Notes: generated from the letters alone by a model not told the origin. DNA of 10,585 bases from Verrucomicrobiales bacterium (GCA_007123195.1 SKLO01000384.1:1-10585); one strand, 5' to 3'; counted from the stretch's first letter, positions 1 through 7,636 are shown. Program-made: numbers and translations.

Positions 1-430
1 TTCCACGCCATCTGAGCTGCATCCCTGCCATCGGGAACAAGTGGGGGTGCCCAAGTTGTCACAGCCACCCCGGCAACCTGATTCCGCTTCCGGTGCTGTC
101 CGCAATGGAAGCAGCCAAAGCCTTGGGACACAATCAAAAACGGTCACTCAAGGAAAAAATTTTCGTTTAGCGCACCTAAGTGTCTGTCTCACCCAACTGT
201 CCGGGCCCTGACCGGGGTGTCCGTAAAACCCATGACACGACCGCCTTATCCAGCGGCGAGGTCACCGCTAGCGTCAGCAAAAACAACACAGACCCTGGCC
301 CGCTGGCGGATGGAAAGAGCTTCCGGGTGCCACCTTGGACGACGAAAGGAATCGTGAAATCACCCGTCCAAGCGGCGGCGGGCGCGGTTTCCGGTTGGCA
401 AATGACCGCCGACGGAGTTTGCTTCCGCTC
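1..430. other. Upstream region without a convincing gene
   Basis: No frame here looks like a complete gene. Plus frame 3 is open from the window edge to a TAG at 168-170 and would encode about 55 residues containing C-P-S-C-H, a CxxCH heme-type motif. Its third positions are fairly GC-rich at first and become A/T-rich over the last 15 codons, so it could be the tail of a gene starting outside the window or chance. Bases 130-180 are markedly A/T-rich compared with the rest of the window and are a likely place for transcription signals of the propeller gene, but I could not settle on a -35/-10 pair. The propeller frame is open upstream to a TTG at 335, but those codons do not look like part of the protein. 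Confidence 0.4.
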
Positions 431-1804
431 ATGCGTTTCGCCCCTTCGCCCCCGATGTCCCGAGCGGTCCCGACCGTCGGCCCCAGAGCCACCCCGGCCC
501 TCGCTGTGGCATTCCTCCTCGGCCTGTGCCCGGCCTTGCCGGCGGACCTCAGCGCCAACCCCGCCACCGCCGAGGCAACCACCAGCGACACCACCGGGGA
601 CGCCGCCGGCTGGACCCGGTTTCGCGGCCCCAATGGCAGCGGCCACGGCGCCGCCAGCGGCCTGCCCGCCACCATCGACGACCGCGCCATCGCCTGGCGC
701 GCCACCCTGCCCGGCGCCGGTCACTCGTCGCCGGTGTTGTGGCGCGACACGCTGTTCCTGACCGCCGAGGACAGTGAGCAACCGGGCCACCGACAGGTGC
801 TGGCGATCGCGACCGCCGACGGCGCCGTGCGCTGGAGCTGGCAGGCGCCGTTCGATCCGCACCGTCGCCACGACAGTTTCAACAACTTCGCCTCGACCAC
901 GCCAACCGTGGACGCGAAAAGGGTCTATGTCAGCTGGAACAGCGGCGACCGCAGCGAGGTGATCGCTCTTGATCATGACGGCGAGCCGCTCTGGCACCGG
1001 GTGTGGCCGGGGTTCGTGCCCGACCACGGCACCACGGCCTCGCCGATCCTGGTCGATGGCGTGCTGATCGTGTCCCACGAGCACAAGGGCGAGGGCGCCA
1101 TGCTGGCGGGATTGAACCCGGTCGATGGCGACACCCTGTGGCAGGAAGCGAGGACCCATGACAAGGACGCCTATGGCACCCCTGTGGTGGCGGTGGATCA
1201 CGACGGCAGCCGCCAGCTGATCACGGTCAGCACGGCCTACGGATTCGAGGGCCGCGATCCGCGGACGGGGCGCCTGTTGTGGCGGCACAATCCGGGTTTC
1301 CAGATGCGCGCGGTGGGTTCGCCGACGGCGGCCGGCGACATTGTGGTGGCGACCCTCGGGCAGGGCGCGGCCGGCCGCGAGAGCGCGGTGCTGCGGATCG
1401 GGTCCAGCGATGGCGGCCGCCCGCCGGAACTGTTGCACGAACTGGGCAGCGGCATGCCGTATGTGCCGACCCCTCTGGTGGTGGACGGACGGCTCTACCT
1501 GCTCAACGACGGCGGCTTGTTCAGCTGCGTCGACCTGATGACCGGCGAGGTGCTCTACGATCGCGAGCGCCTGCCCGCCGAGCGCAACGCCAAGTGGTTC
1601 AGCTCCCCGGTGCTGGCCGACGGCAAGATCTGGTGCGCCAGCCTCGAGGGAGAAGTGGTCACGCTGCAACCCGGCGCCGGGTTCCAGGTGCTCGGCACCA
1701 GTTCGCTCGGGGCGCCGGTCAATGCGACCCCGGCGGTGGACGCGAACACCATCTACCTGCGCGCGGGCAACGAACTGCTGGCCGTGCGCGGCTCGGCCCG
1801 CTGA
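431..1804 (+). CDS. Exported PQQ-like beta-propeller repeat protein
   Basis: This 457-residue protein probably folds as an eight-bladed PQQ-type beta-propeller in the periplasm. Similar proteins include BamB-like scaffolds and the many uncharacterised propellers of planctomycetes and Verrucomicrobia. A signal-like N-terminus has arginines followed by a hydrophobic run (A-V-A-F-L-L-G-L), then an Ala/Thr-rich linker. The mature part opens at W61 with W-T-R-F-R-G-P-N-G-S-G. Blade motifs of the form (D/T)-G-x-x-(L/R)-(W/Y) recur near residues 130, 183, 232, 279 and 371. No dehydrogenase active site or heme motif is apparent, so an enzyme role is not supported. I chose the ATG at 431 because the signal segment follows it. 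An ATG at 455 would also work, giving 449 residues. The serine hydrolase gene starts 45 bases downstream on the same strand. The fold is well supported; the function is unknown. Confidence 0.85.
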   Translation: MRFAPSPPMSRAVPTVGPRATPALAVAFLLGLCPALPADLSANPATAEATTSDTTGDAAGWTRFRGPNGSGHGAASGLPATIDDRAIAWRATLPGAGHSSPVLWRDTLFLTAEDSEQPGHRQVLAIATADGAVRWSWQAPFDPHRRHDSFNNFASTTPTVDAKRVYVSWNSGDRSEVIALDHDGEPLWHRVWPGFVPDHGTTASPILVDGVLIVSHEHKGEGAMLAGLNPVDGDTLWQEARTHDKDAYGTPVVAVDHDGSRQLITVSTAYGFEGRDPRTGRLLWRHNPGFQMRAVGSPTAAGDIVVATLGQGAAGRESAVLRIGSSDGGRPPELLHELGSGMPYVPTPLVVDGRLYLLNDGGLFSCVDLMTGEVLYDRERLPAERNAKWFSSPVLADGKIWCASLEGEVVTLQPGAGFQVLGTSSLGAPVNATPAVDANTIYLRAGNELLAVRGSAR

Positions 1805-1849
1805 CGGCCCGACCGCCATCGCCATGGCCTGCAATCCTGACACGTCAAC

Positions 1850-3124
1850 ATGATCCGCGCCGTTGCCGGTCACCACCCGACCGCCCGGGTGGTGTGCTCC
1901 CGCCGCACGACCGCTTGCCTGCGGGTGGCAGCCACCATGTGGGCGCTGCTCGGCGAGGGCCCGGGCGGCGCGCAGATCGCCGCCATGGCGGAACCACTGG
2001 AGGCACCGCGGTTTGACGACCACGAAGTGGCAACGCTGGTGGAGCAGGCGATCGGCGCGCGGGCCTTCCCCGGCGCGGCGCTGGCCGCGGGCACGGCGCA
2101 GGGCCCGGTCTGGAGCGCCGGTTACGGCCACCTCGATTACGATCAACGGCGCGAAGTCGCAGCGGACACCATCTACGACCTCGCCTCGCTGACCAAGGTG
2201 GCGGGCACCACCGCGGTGTTGATGCGGTTGACGGCGCTCGACCGCTGCGACCCGGCCCAACCACTGGCCGCGGCGCTGCCACCGCTGCCGGCCGCGGTCC
2301 TTCAAGGCGACCCCGACCACGATCTGCGGCGCTGGCGCGAGTCGGTGACCCTGGATCAACTGCTCCGCCACCGCGGCGGCCTGCCGTCGTGGCGACCGTT
2401 CCACCGCACGGCCCAGGGAGCTGAAGCCCTGCGCACGGCGCTGGCGCTGGAACCGCCCGAGGAGAGCCCGGGGGCGCGCTACCGCTACAGCGATCCCGGC
2501 TTCATGTGGCTTGGCGAGGCCGCGACCGGCCTGGGCGGACGGCCGCTGGCGGAGCTGGAGCGCGAATTGCTGTGGCAGCCGCTGGAGATGAACCGAACCA
2601 CCCGCGAGGTGCCGCGCCGCTGGCGCCGGGCCACGGCACCGACCGAACGCCGGCTCGACGGCGGCCGCGGTTACTGGCACGGGGTGGTGCACGACGAGAA
2701 CGCCCGCGCCGGCGAGGGTCAAACCGGTCACGCCGGCTTGTTCTCGACCGCCGACGACCTGGCGCGGCTGGCCGCCGAGTTGCTGCGCGGCCACCAGGGC
2801 CGCAGCCGGTTGTTCCCCCGCGAGGTGGTGCGGCATTACACGCGGCCGACCGGCGCCAACGACCGCCACGCGCTCGGCTGGCAACTGCACCGCGGCCGTG
2901 CGGGCGACAACGACGGCGGGATGTTGTCCACTGGATCGTTCGGTCACTACGGCTTCACCGGCACGGCCCTGTGGATCGACCCGCAGCGCGGTGTCTACGT
3001 GGTCATGCTGACCAACCGAGTCCACCCCGACCGCGGCGGGGGCGGCTGGGGACGGTCGCGCGGCGGCATCATCGACGCGGTCCTGCGGGAATTGGACCGC
3101 CTGGCGGCGGCGGCGGTGAAATGA
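1850..3124 (+). CDS. Serine hydrolase, class C beta-lactamase / CubicO family
   Basis: A 424-residue serine hydrolase of the penicillin-binding/beta-lactamase class C fold (PF00144 type). The catalytic serine and lysine are in S113-L-T-K116, preceded by the usual T-I-Y-D-L-A. The second motif is Y213-S-D, a common variant of Y-x-N. The third is H366-Y-G-F-T-G, which fills the place of K-T-G as H-x-G does in esterase-like members. The family includes esterases, D-amino peptidases and lactamases, so the substrate cannot be given; esterase or peptidase activity is more likely than antibiotic resistance. The catalytic domain begins near residue 58. ATGs at 1850 and 1985 are both possible starts. 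The first 45 residues have no clear signal peptide, so the shorter 379-residue form is a real alternative. TGAC-AC-GTCA, a short palindrome, ends two bases before the first ATG. Likely in the same transcript as its neighbours. Confidence 0.85.
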   Translation: MIRAVAGHHPTARVVCSRRTTACLRVAATMWALLGEGPGGAQIAAMAEPLEAPRFDDHEVATLVEQAIGARAFPGAALAAGTAQGPVWSAGYGHLDYDQRREVAADTIYDLASLTKVAGTTAVLMRLTALDRCDPAQPLAAALPPLPAAVLQGDPDHDLRRWRESVTLDQLLRHRGGLPSWRPFHRTAQGAEALRTALALEPPEESPGARYRYSDPGFMWLGEAATGLGGRPLAELERELLWQPLEMNRTTREVPRRWRRATAPTERRLDGGRGYWHGVVHDENARAGEGQTGHAGLFSTADDLARLAAELLRGHQGRSRLFPREVVRHYTRPTGANDRHALGWQLHRGRAGDNDGGMLSTGSFGHYGFTGTALWIDPQRGVYVVMLTNRVHPDRGGGGWGRSRGGIIDAVLRELDRLAAAAVK

Positions 3125-3182
3125 CTTGCCCCGGGCCATCGTGGTCACACCTTGATCCGCCCTGACCGTCACACGTTGAGCC

Positions 3183-4427
3183 ATGGCCGACACACTTTCC
3201 ACACCACCGCGCCGCGTTTTGATCTGGCATGTGGGCTGGCACAAGACCGGCACCACCAGCATCCAGAATTTTTTCAAGCAGAACCAGACGCAGCTGCTGC
3301 GGGAAGCCGGCCTGTTGTATCCATCCACCGGCCTGCACGGCGCGGGACATCACGACCTGGCCAGGAGCCTGTGGCCCGGCCAGCCGGAAGACCCGGAATT
3401 GTGGCAGCGACTGGGGGACGAGCTTCGCGGCGTGGACGGCTGGCGGACCGCGCTCATTTCCGGCGAAGGCCTGCGCTGGGCGGACCCTGCCCGACTGGCC
3501 GCCCTGGCCGAAGCCGTGGACGTGGGGCCGTGCGATGTGCGGCTGATGGCCTATGTCCGGCCGCCTGACCTGCTGGTCGAGAGCTTGTTTGCCCAGCAAC
3601 TCAAGGGCGGGCTGTGGAAGGGCACCTTCGCCGGCTTTGCCGGGCATTGCCGCGAGACCGGGGAACCGGACTATCCCGGCCAGCTGGCGGTGTGGCAGCG
3701 GCAATTCCCGGACGCCACCACCGTGGTGCGCCCGTTCAGCCCCAGCCAGTGGCCGGAGGGCGATCTGATTCGCGACTTCTGCCGCGCCGCAGGTCGGGAA
3801 GATGTGATCGGACTCGAAGGCCTGCGCCTGCCCGAGGCGGTCAATCGCAGCCCCGGCCCGGAGATGCTTTCGCTCGTGAGGGAACTCAACCGCGGTCTGG
3901 GTGACGAACGCCGCGCCCATGCCGCCTGGGGTTTCGGGCAGCTGCTGGAAGATCTCGAACGCCGTCCCTGCCCGGCGACGATCAACGACGGCAAAGCCCA
4001 CTTCTTCAGCCCCGAACAGCGCCGCGCCCTGCGCGCCGAACACGAGCCGGCATTCCGCCAACTCGGAATCGATTTCGGGGCGGAGTATGCGCAACTGCCC
4101 GGCTCCGAAGGCGGCGAACTGCCCGAGTTCGGCGAACTGCCGGCCGAGCGACGGCTCGTTTTGCTGGAGCACACGCTGCAGACCGCGGTGCTGACCCTCG
4201 ACCGGGTCTGCGCGCAGCTGGAAGATTCCCAGTCGCGATGCGACCGCCTGGCCGGCGACTTCCGGCAGGAAAAACAACGCCGCGAAGCACTCGAACGCGA
4301 GCATCAGCAGCTGGTCCGCCGCCACCGCGAGGTCAGCCGCCAGTATGCCAGGACCTGGCGGCGCCGCATGGTCGACCTGCGGGCATGGTGGCGAAGATGG
4401 CGCAAGGGCGCACCCGACGCCGCCTGA
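3183..4427 (+). CDS. Sulfotransferase-like protein with charged helical C-terminus
   Basis: A 414-residue protein related to bacterial carbohydrate sulfotransferases. Near the N-terminus, beta strand V-L-I-W-H-V leads into G18-W-H-K-T-G-T-T25, the P-loop-like site that holds the 5'-phosphosulfate of PAPS. R126-P-P-D-L-L-V-E-S134 fits the R-x7-S 3'-phosphate-binding motif, in the Y-x-R-x-x-D-x-L-x-E-S-L context seen in this family. Residues 346-400 are highly charged and look like a coiled coil. They run into a basic, Trp-rich end (W-R-R-R, then A-W-W-R-R-W-R-K) that could bind membrane or another protein. The likely job is sulfation of a surface polysaccharide or glycolipid, but no sugar-biosynthesis genes are adjacent, so the acceptor is unknown. 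The start at 3183 places the P-loop at the usual distance from the N-terminus. It converges with the minus-strand gene ending at 4482. Confidence 0.75.
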   Translation: MADTLSTPPRRVLIWHVGWHKTGTTSIQNFFKQNQTQLLREAGLLYPSTGLHGAGHHDLARSLWPGQPEDPELWQRLGDELRGVDGWRTALISGEGLRWADPARLAALAEAVDVGPCDVRLMAYVRPPDLLVESLFAQQLKGGLWKGTFAGFAGHCRETGEPDYPGQLAVWQRQFPDATTVVRPFSPSQWPEGDLIRDFCRAAGREDVIGLEGLRLPEAVNRSPGPEMLSLVRELNRGLGDERRAHAAWGFGQLLEDLERRPCPATINDGKAHFFSPEQRRALRAEHEPAFRQLGIDFGAEYAQLPGSEGGELPEFGELPAERRLVLLEHTLQTAVLTLDRVCAQLEDSQSRCDRLAGDFRQEKQRREALEREHQQLVRRHREVSRQYARTWRRRMVDLRAWWRRWRKGAPDAA

Positions 4428-4439
4428 TCCCGTGCGGGA
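4428..4439 (+). terminator. Short hairpin right after the sulfotransferase-like stop codon
   Basis: TCCCG-TG-CGGGA begins on the base after the stop codon and can form a short GC stem. No T-run follows, so it would at best be a weak or Rho-assisted end signal in the 54-base gap between converging genes. It may be chance in such GC-rich DNA. Confidence 0.2.
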
Positions 4440-4481
4440 GGCGGCACCCATCGCCGATGAATGAGCCGGCGCCCGCCCTGG

Positions 4482-5075
4482 TCACGGCCCGGGCAACAAA
4501 CCAATGTGCTGGAACCGGCGCATCAGGTGTTCCTGATCGACGCTCTTCTCGGGCATGCGCGCGGCGGCGACGGAGTCGGGCATGACAATCAGGTTGGCCA
4601 GCGTGAACCGGGCCTCGGGCGCCTTCAACGGGGACAGCCTGCGGCCGACCGCCAAGGTCTCGCCGGCGAACGGCCCGGATTGGATCCGCGGTGACCGGCC
4701 CACCACCAGCAGCAACGCCGCCTCCTCGTTGTCGAGCCCCAGTTGCTCGAGCGCACGCTGGTTTTCCTGCAACCCTTCCACCAGAAGCTCGGCCTGACGC
4801 TGCAACCGGCTCGATTCACGCACCGCCTCCCGGATCAGCTCGGCGGTATCCTCGAGACCGGCGGGACGCGGCTGCTGCAGCAAGGCAAGGATCGAGAACA
4901 GCGACCGCACCGCCGCTTCCTCGGGCCCCTCGCCGGGGTGCTCGCGCAACAGCCCTCGCAGTTCCTCCACCAGGGCCTCCTGCCGTGCCGCGGTCTCGCG
5001 CTCGTCCCACCAGCGGTAGGCGCCATAAGCGATCACCACCACAAACAACAGCTTCAACCAGTTCGACGACAGCAT
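4482..5075 (-). CDS. Small membrane-anchored protein, unknown function
   Basis: A 197-residue protein I do not recognise. Residues 6-18 form one hydrophobic segment (W-L-K-L-L-F-V-V-V-I-A-Y-G) followed by R-W-W-D-E-R, as in a single N-terminal anchor. The rest is mostly predicted helix, rich in Glu, Arg, Leu and Gln, with a coiled-coil-like part at about residues 85-115. The C-terminal third (R-S-P-R-I-Q-S-G-P-F-A-G-E-T) looks more folded. The frame is open upstream to 5288, but the extra 71 residues are Gly/Pro/Arg-rich and would bury the membrane segment, so I chose the ATG at 5073-5075. No Shine-Dalgarno site precedes it. It is the last gene of the minus-strand set, 216 bases after the PilT-like gene, so it may serve the pilus machine. 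That is a placement argument only. Confidence 0.7.
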   Translation of the reverse strand: MLSSNWLKLLFVVVIAYGAYRWWDERETAARQEALVEELRGLLREHPGEGPEEAAVRSLFSILALLQQPRPAGLEDTAELIREAVRESSRLQRQAELLVEGLQENQRALEQLGLDNEEAALLLVVGRSPRIQSGPFAGETLAVGRRLSPLKAPEARFTLANLIVMPDSVAAARMPEKSVDQEHLMRRFQHIGLLPGP

Positions 5076-5291
5076 GGACGTGAAAAATGGCCGACGACTA
5101 CCACCTGCCGGACACACCGTCAACAAACCGGAGCCACCGCCCGAACGCAACCCCGGATGAAGTATTTTGCCAGCCCCTCGTCCCGTGGCAGCCCGGGGCC
5201 GCCACCCGCAATCATCAGGATCAACCCAACCCTGCCGCTGGTCCAGACCGTCCAGACCGCGCGGCGTGGCCGGCCCCATCCTTTCCAAACG
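5076..5291. other. Spacer between the pilT-like gene and the small membrane protein gene
   Basis: This 216-base gap is long for an otherwise tight minus-strand set and is less GC-rich than its neighbours. It contains a two-copy tandem repeat, GTCCAGACC, at 5241-5258. Several minus-strand frames are open across it, but none has a ribosome binding site or protein-like composition. It may hold a separate promoter for the small membrane protein; I could not pick one with confidence. Confidence 0.3.
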
Positions 5292-6401
5292 TCAGCGCGA
5301 CAGAAACCCGCGCCGTTTCTTCGGCTCCTCGCGCATCTGCGCCGCCAGTTCGTGGATCGCCACCGGATTGCGGCTGTGGGCGGCGGCATCGGGCTCACTG
5401 ATGTAGCCCTCCATCATGAGGTGCTGCAGCGACTCGTCGATGGTGTGCATGTTTTGCTGGCCGCCAATCTCGATCATGCCGGGCAACAACTGGGTCTTGC
5501 CCTCGCGGATCGCGGTGCGGATGCCGGAGTTGACCACCATCACCTCGCTGGCCATCACCCGGCCCTCGCCATCGATCCGCGGCAGCAACCGCTGCGACAC
5601 CACTCCCAGCAGGCAATTGGCCAGCTGGGTCATGATGAAATGCTTCTGCTCGGGCGGAAACACATCGACGATGCGGTCGATGCTCTTCGGCGCGTCCATG
5701 GTGTGCAGGGTCGAAATCACCAGGTGCCCGGTCTCGGCAGCGGTGATCGCGGTACTGACGGTTTCAAGGTCACGCATCTCCGCCACCATGATGATGTCGG
5801 GATCCTGGCGCATGGCCGAGCGCAAACCCTCGGCAAAGTTGTGGAAGTCGGTGCCCAACTCACGCTGCTTGACCAGCGCGTTGCTGTGCTGGAAGCGGAA
5901 CTCGATCGGATCCTCCAGGGTGATGATCACCCCGCTTCGCAAGTCGCTCAGCCGCTTGGTCAAGGCCGCCAGGGTCGTGGTCTTGCCGGACCCGGTGATG
6001 CCGGTGACCAACAGCAGCCCCTGCTGGGCGACGCAGAACTGCTCAACCGCCATGCCGTGACCGAGATCCGCCAGCTCGGGCACCTCCCCCGCGATGACGC
6101 GGAACGCCGCCTCCCACTGGCCGCGGACAAAGTGCACGTTGCCGCGGAACCGGCCCAGATTCTCGATCTCAAGACCGAGATCCAGGTGCCAGTCGCGCTC
6201 CAGCCGGCCGCGCTGGGCGGAGGTCAGCACGCCCTGGATCAACTCGCGGGTGGCCGCCGCATCCAGCGGCTGCTCTTCGAGCGCCACCAGCGCGCCATGC
6301 ACCCGGGCGATGGGCGGTGCGCCCACCGCAATGTGAAGGTCCGACCCGCCCATGCTGGCGGCGCGGGCGAGGTAGTCGACGAGGTCGGTGGCAGGCTCCA
6401 T
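5292..6401 (-). CDS. PilT-family type IV pilus retraction ATPase
   Basis: A 369-residue hexameric motor ATPase of the PilT/PilU branch, expected on the cytoplasmic face of the inner membrane, where it drives pilus retraction. The N-terminal PAS-like part (G-G-S-D-L-H-I near the start) is followed by Walker A G134-I-T-G-S-G-K140-T, the Asp box L-E-D-P at 162-165, Walker B I-I-M-V-A-E208-M-R-D, and the His box T-G-H226 to T-L-H233. The PilT C-terminal signature, usually A-I-R-N-L-I-R-E-G-K-T, appears as I-R-T-A-I-R-E-G-K-T at 294-303, close enough to suggest working retraction. The Gly normally before the Walker B Glu is Ala207. The ATG at 6401 was chosen over a TTG at 6419 because it gives the usual PilT N-terminus. 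It lies 68 bases after the other PilT-like gene and is probably co-transcribed, although the two are separated by a strong hairpin. PilT is the better name; PilU is possible. Confidence 0.9.
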   Translation of the reverse strand: MEPATDLVDYLARAASMGGSDLHIAVGAPPIARVHGALVALEEQPLDAAATRELIQGVLTSAQRGRLERDWHLDLGLEIENLGRFRGNVHFVRGQWEAAFRVIAGEVPELADLGHGMAVEQFCVAQQGLLLVTGITGSGKTTTLAALTKRLSDLRSGVIITLEDPIEFRFQHSNALVKQRELGTDFHNFAEGLRSAMRQDPDIIMVAEMRDLETVSTAITAAETGHLVISTLHTMDAPKSIDRIVDVFPPEQKHFIMTQLANCLLGVVSQRLLPRIDGEGRVMASEVMVVNSGIRTAIREGKTQLLPGMIEIGGQQNMHTIDESLQHLMMEGYISEPDAAAHSRNPVAIHELAAQMREEPKKRRGFLSR

Positions 6402-6442
6402 GCAACGGTCCGGTAACAAACAATCTTGTCAGGCCCAACAAC

Positions 6443-6466
6443 CCCGCGCCGCGGCAGCGGCGCGGG
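6443..6466 (-). terminator. Perfect 10-bp GC stem-loop between the two pilT-like genes
   Basis: CCCGCGCCGC and GCGGCGCGGG are exact reverse complements around a GGCA loop. Read on the minus strand, the stem begins three bases after the stop codon of the upstream ATPase gene. It is followed by GGTTGTTGGG rather than a T-run, so it is not a classic intrinsic terminator. It could cause partial termination or protect the upstream message's 3' end, making the two motors unequal in amount. Confidence 0.5.
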
Positions 6467-6469
6467 CAC

Positions 6470-7528
6470 TCAGCCGGCACTGACCCCGCGCAGCGCGCGG
6501 TCGAGGTCCTGACTGCGGCCGACCGAAGCACGCGCGGTTTCCTGGTCGATGCGCCCCGCTTCCAGGGCCGCCAGCGCGCTGTCGGTAAAGCTACGGTTGT
6601 CGCCCTTGTCGCGCCGCGCCATGAAATCCTTCAGTGCATGGTGGTCGCGCTCCTCGATCCAGCCGCGCACCGCGCCCTCGACCTCCAGATGTTCGGTCAA
6701 CAGCACCGGCTCGCCGTGCATCCCGGTCACCAGTCGCTGGGCGATCAATCCGATCAGCACGTGCGACAGCACTGTCATCCGGTTGGCGGTCTCGGCCGAA
6801 TCGAAAAACAAGCCGAACCGCTCGATCGCGTCGAGCACACCCTTGTTGTGCAGCGTGGTCAGCACCAGGTGGCCGGTCTCGGTCGCGTTGAGCACCGCCT
6901 CGGCAGTCTCGCGGTCGCGCACCTCGCCGACCATGATCAGGTCCACTCCCTGCCGCAACGCCGAGCGAATGCCGTCGGCAAAGCTGGCGGTGTCCACCCC
7001 CACCTGCCGCTGGGTCACCAGCGAGGAGCCCTGCTCGAACACAAACTCAATCGGATCCTCGATCGTGACGATGTGCAGGGCGTTGTTGTGATTGATCTCG
7101 TCCAACAAGGCCGCCATGGTGGTCGACTTGCCGGAACCGGTCGGGCCGCAGACCATGATCAGTCCGGGGCTGCGACCGACCCATTTGCGCAGTTCGTCGA
7201 CCGGCAAACCAAGCCCCTCGATGTGAGGCACGTCGTGGCGCAGGCGGCGCAGGATCGCCCCCAACCGGCCGCAGTGCCGGTGCAGACTGACCCGGAAGCG
7301 GGCCCCGTCCGGCCCCACGTAGGAGGCATCGTGATCCAGGTCGCGCGCAGGATCGGCTCCCAGATGGCGCCAGAATTTTTCCATCGCTTCGCGCGTGATC
7401 GGATCCTTGCTGAACGCTTGAAAGCGATCGTCCAGACGCGCGTGCGCATACTCACCCTCGCGCAGAAAAAGGTCACTGGCCGCCAGAATCGGCGCGTGAC
7501 GCATGATGGTATCGATATCGGCAGCCAT
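6470..7528 (-). CDS. Divergent PilT/PilU-like motor ATPase
   Basis: A 352-residue second member of the PilT branch, first gene of the minus-strand set. It has the N-terminal domain (A-A-S-D-L-F-L near residue 16, R-F-R-V-S-L at 77-82), Walker A G128-P-T-G-S-G-K134-S, the Asp box I-E-D-P at 156-159, Walker B I-M-V-G-E202-V-R-D, and His-box residues H220 and H227. The nucleotide site therefore looks intact. The C-terminal part differs: where PilT has A-I-R-N-L-I-R-E it reads A-V-R-G-W-I-E-E-R-D (286-295), and the usual H-T-N after the His box is H-N-K. This resembles PilU more than PilT, and PilU works as a PilT-dependent helper in Pseudomonas and Vibrio; that role here is inference. The frame is open to 7849, but the sequence before the ATG at 7528 is Arg-rich and unlike PilT. 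The ATG is in the normal place for the family. Confidence 0.88.
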   Translation of the reverse strand: MAADIDTIMRHAPILAASDLFLREGEYAHARLDDRFQAFSKDPITREAMEKFWRHLGADPARDLDHDASYVGPDGARFRVSLHRHCGRLGAILRRLRHDVPHIEGLGLPVDELRKWVGRSPGLIMVCGPTGSGKSTTMAALLDEINHNNALHIVTIEDPIEFVFEQGSSLVTQRQVGVDTASFADGIRSALRQGVDLIMVGEVRDRETAEAVLNATETGHLVLTTLHNKGVLDAIERFGLFFDSAETANRMTVLSHVLIGLIAQRLVTGMHGEPVLLTEHLEVEGAVRGWIEERDHHALKDFMARRDKGDNRSFTDSALAALEAGRIDQETARASVGRSQDLDRALRGVSAG

Positions 7529-7606
7529 GAGATTCTCGGGGGTGAACCGGCGCGCTTGGATCAGCCTGTGCGTTGGTGGCACCAGCCCGCGCCGATGCGG
7601 CACCTC

Positions 7607-7636
7607 TTTATATACAAGCTCGCCACCCCGCGGCAA
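7607..7636 (-). promoter_or_regulatory. Candidate sigma70-type promoter for the minus-strand pilT set
   Basis: On the minus strand, TTGCCG (7631-7636) lies 18 bases before TATAAA (7607-7612), or 16 before the overlapping TATATA (7609-7614). The TTGTATATAAAG stretch is a sharp A/T island in very GC-rich DNA and lies about 80 bases before the ATG at 7528. This is a match by eye to the -35/-10 consensus, not a mapped start site. Confidence 0.5.

Noticed and set aside
176..3328. A 1050-codon open frame on the minus strand opposite the propeller and hydrolase genes.
   Set aside because: Its codons align exactly with the sense codons. It stays open because the sense genes avoid TTA, CTA and TCA, as GC-rich genes do. 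The translation is Arg/Ala/Gln/His-rich with no domain motif, while the sense strand has clear family motifs.
3069..4451. A 460-codon minus-strand frame opposite the sulfotransferase-like gene.
   Set aside because: Same codon-aligned shadow effect; the sense strand carries both PAPS-binding motifs.
5120..5215. A 31-codon minus-strand peptide in the spacer after the PilT-like gene.
   Set aside because: No ribosome binding site, no recognisable motif, and several frames are open there by chance.
5241..5258. Tandem 9-base repeat GTCCAGACC, two copies.
   Set aside because: Only two copies; too short to support a functional element or array.
7571..7590. TGGCAC as the -24 part of a sigma54 promoter, as pilin genes often use.
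   Set aside because: No TTGC element at the required spacing on either strand.
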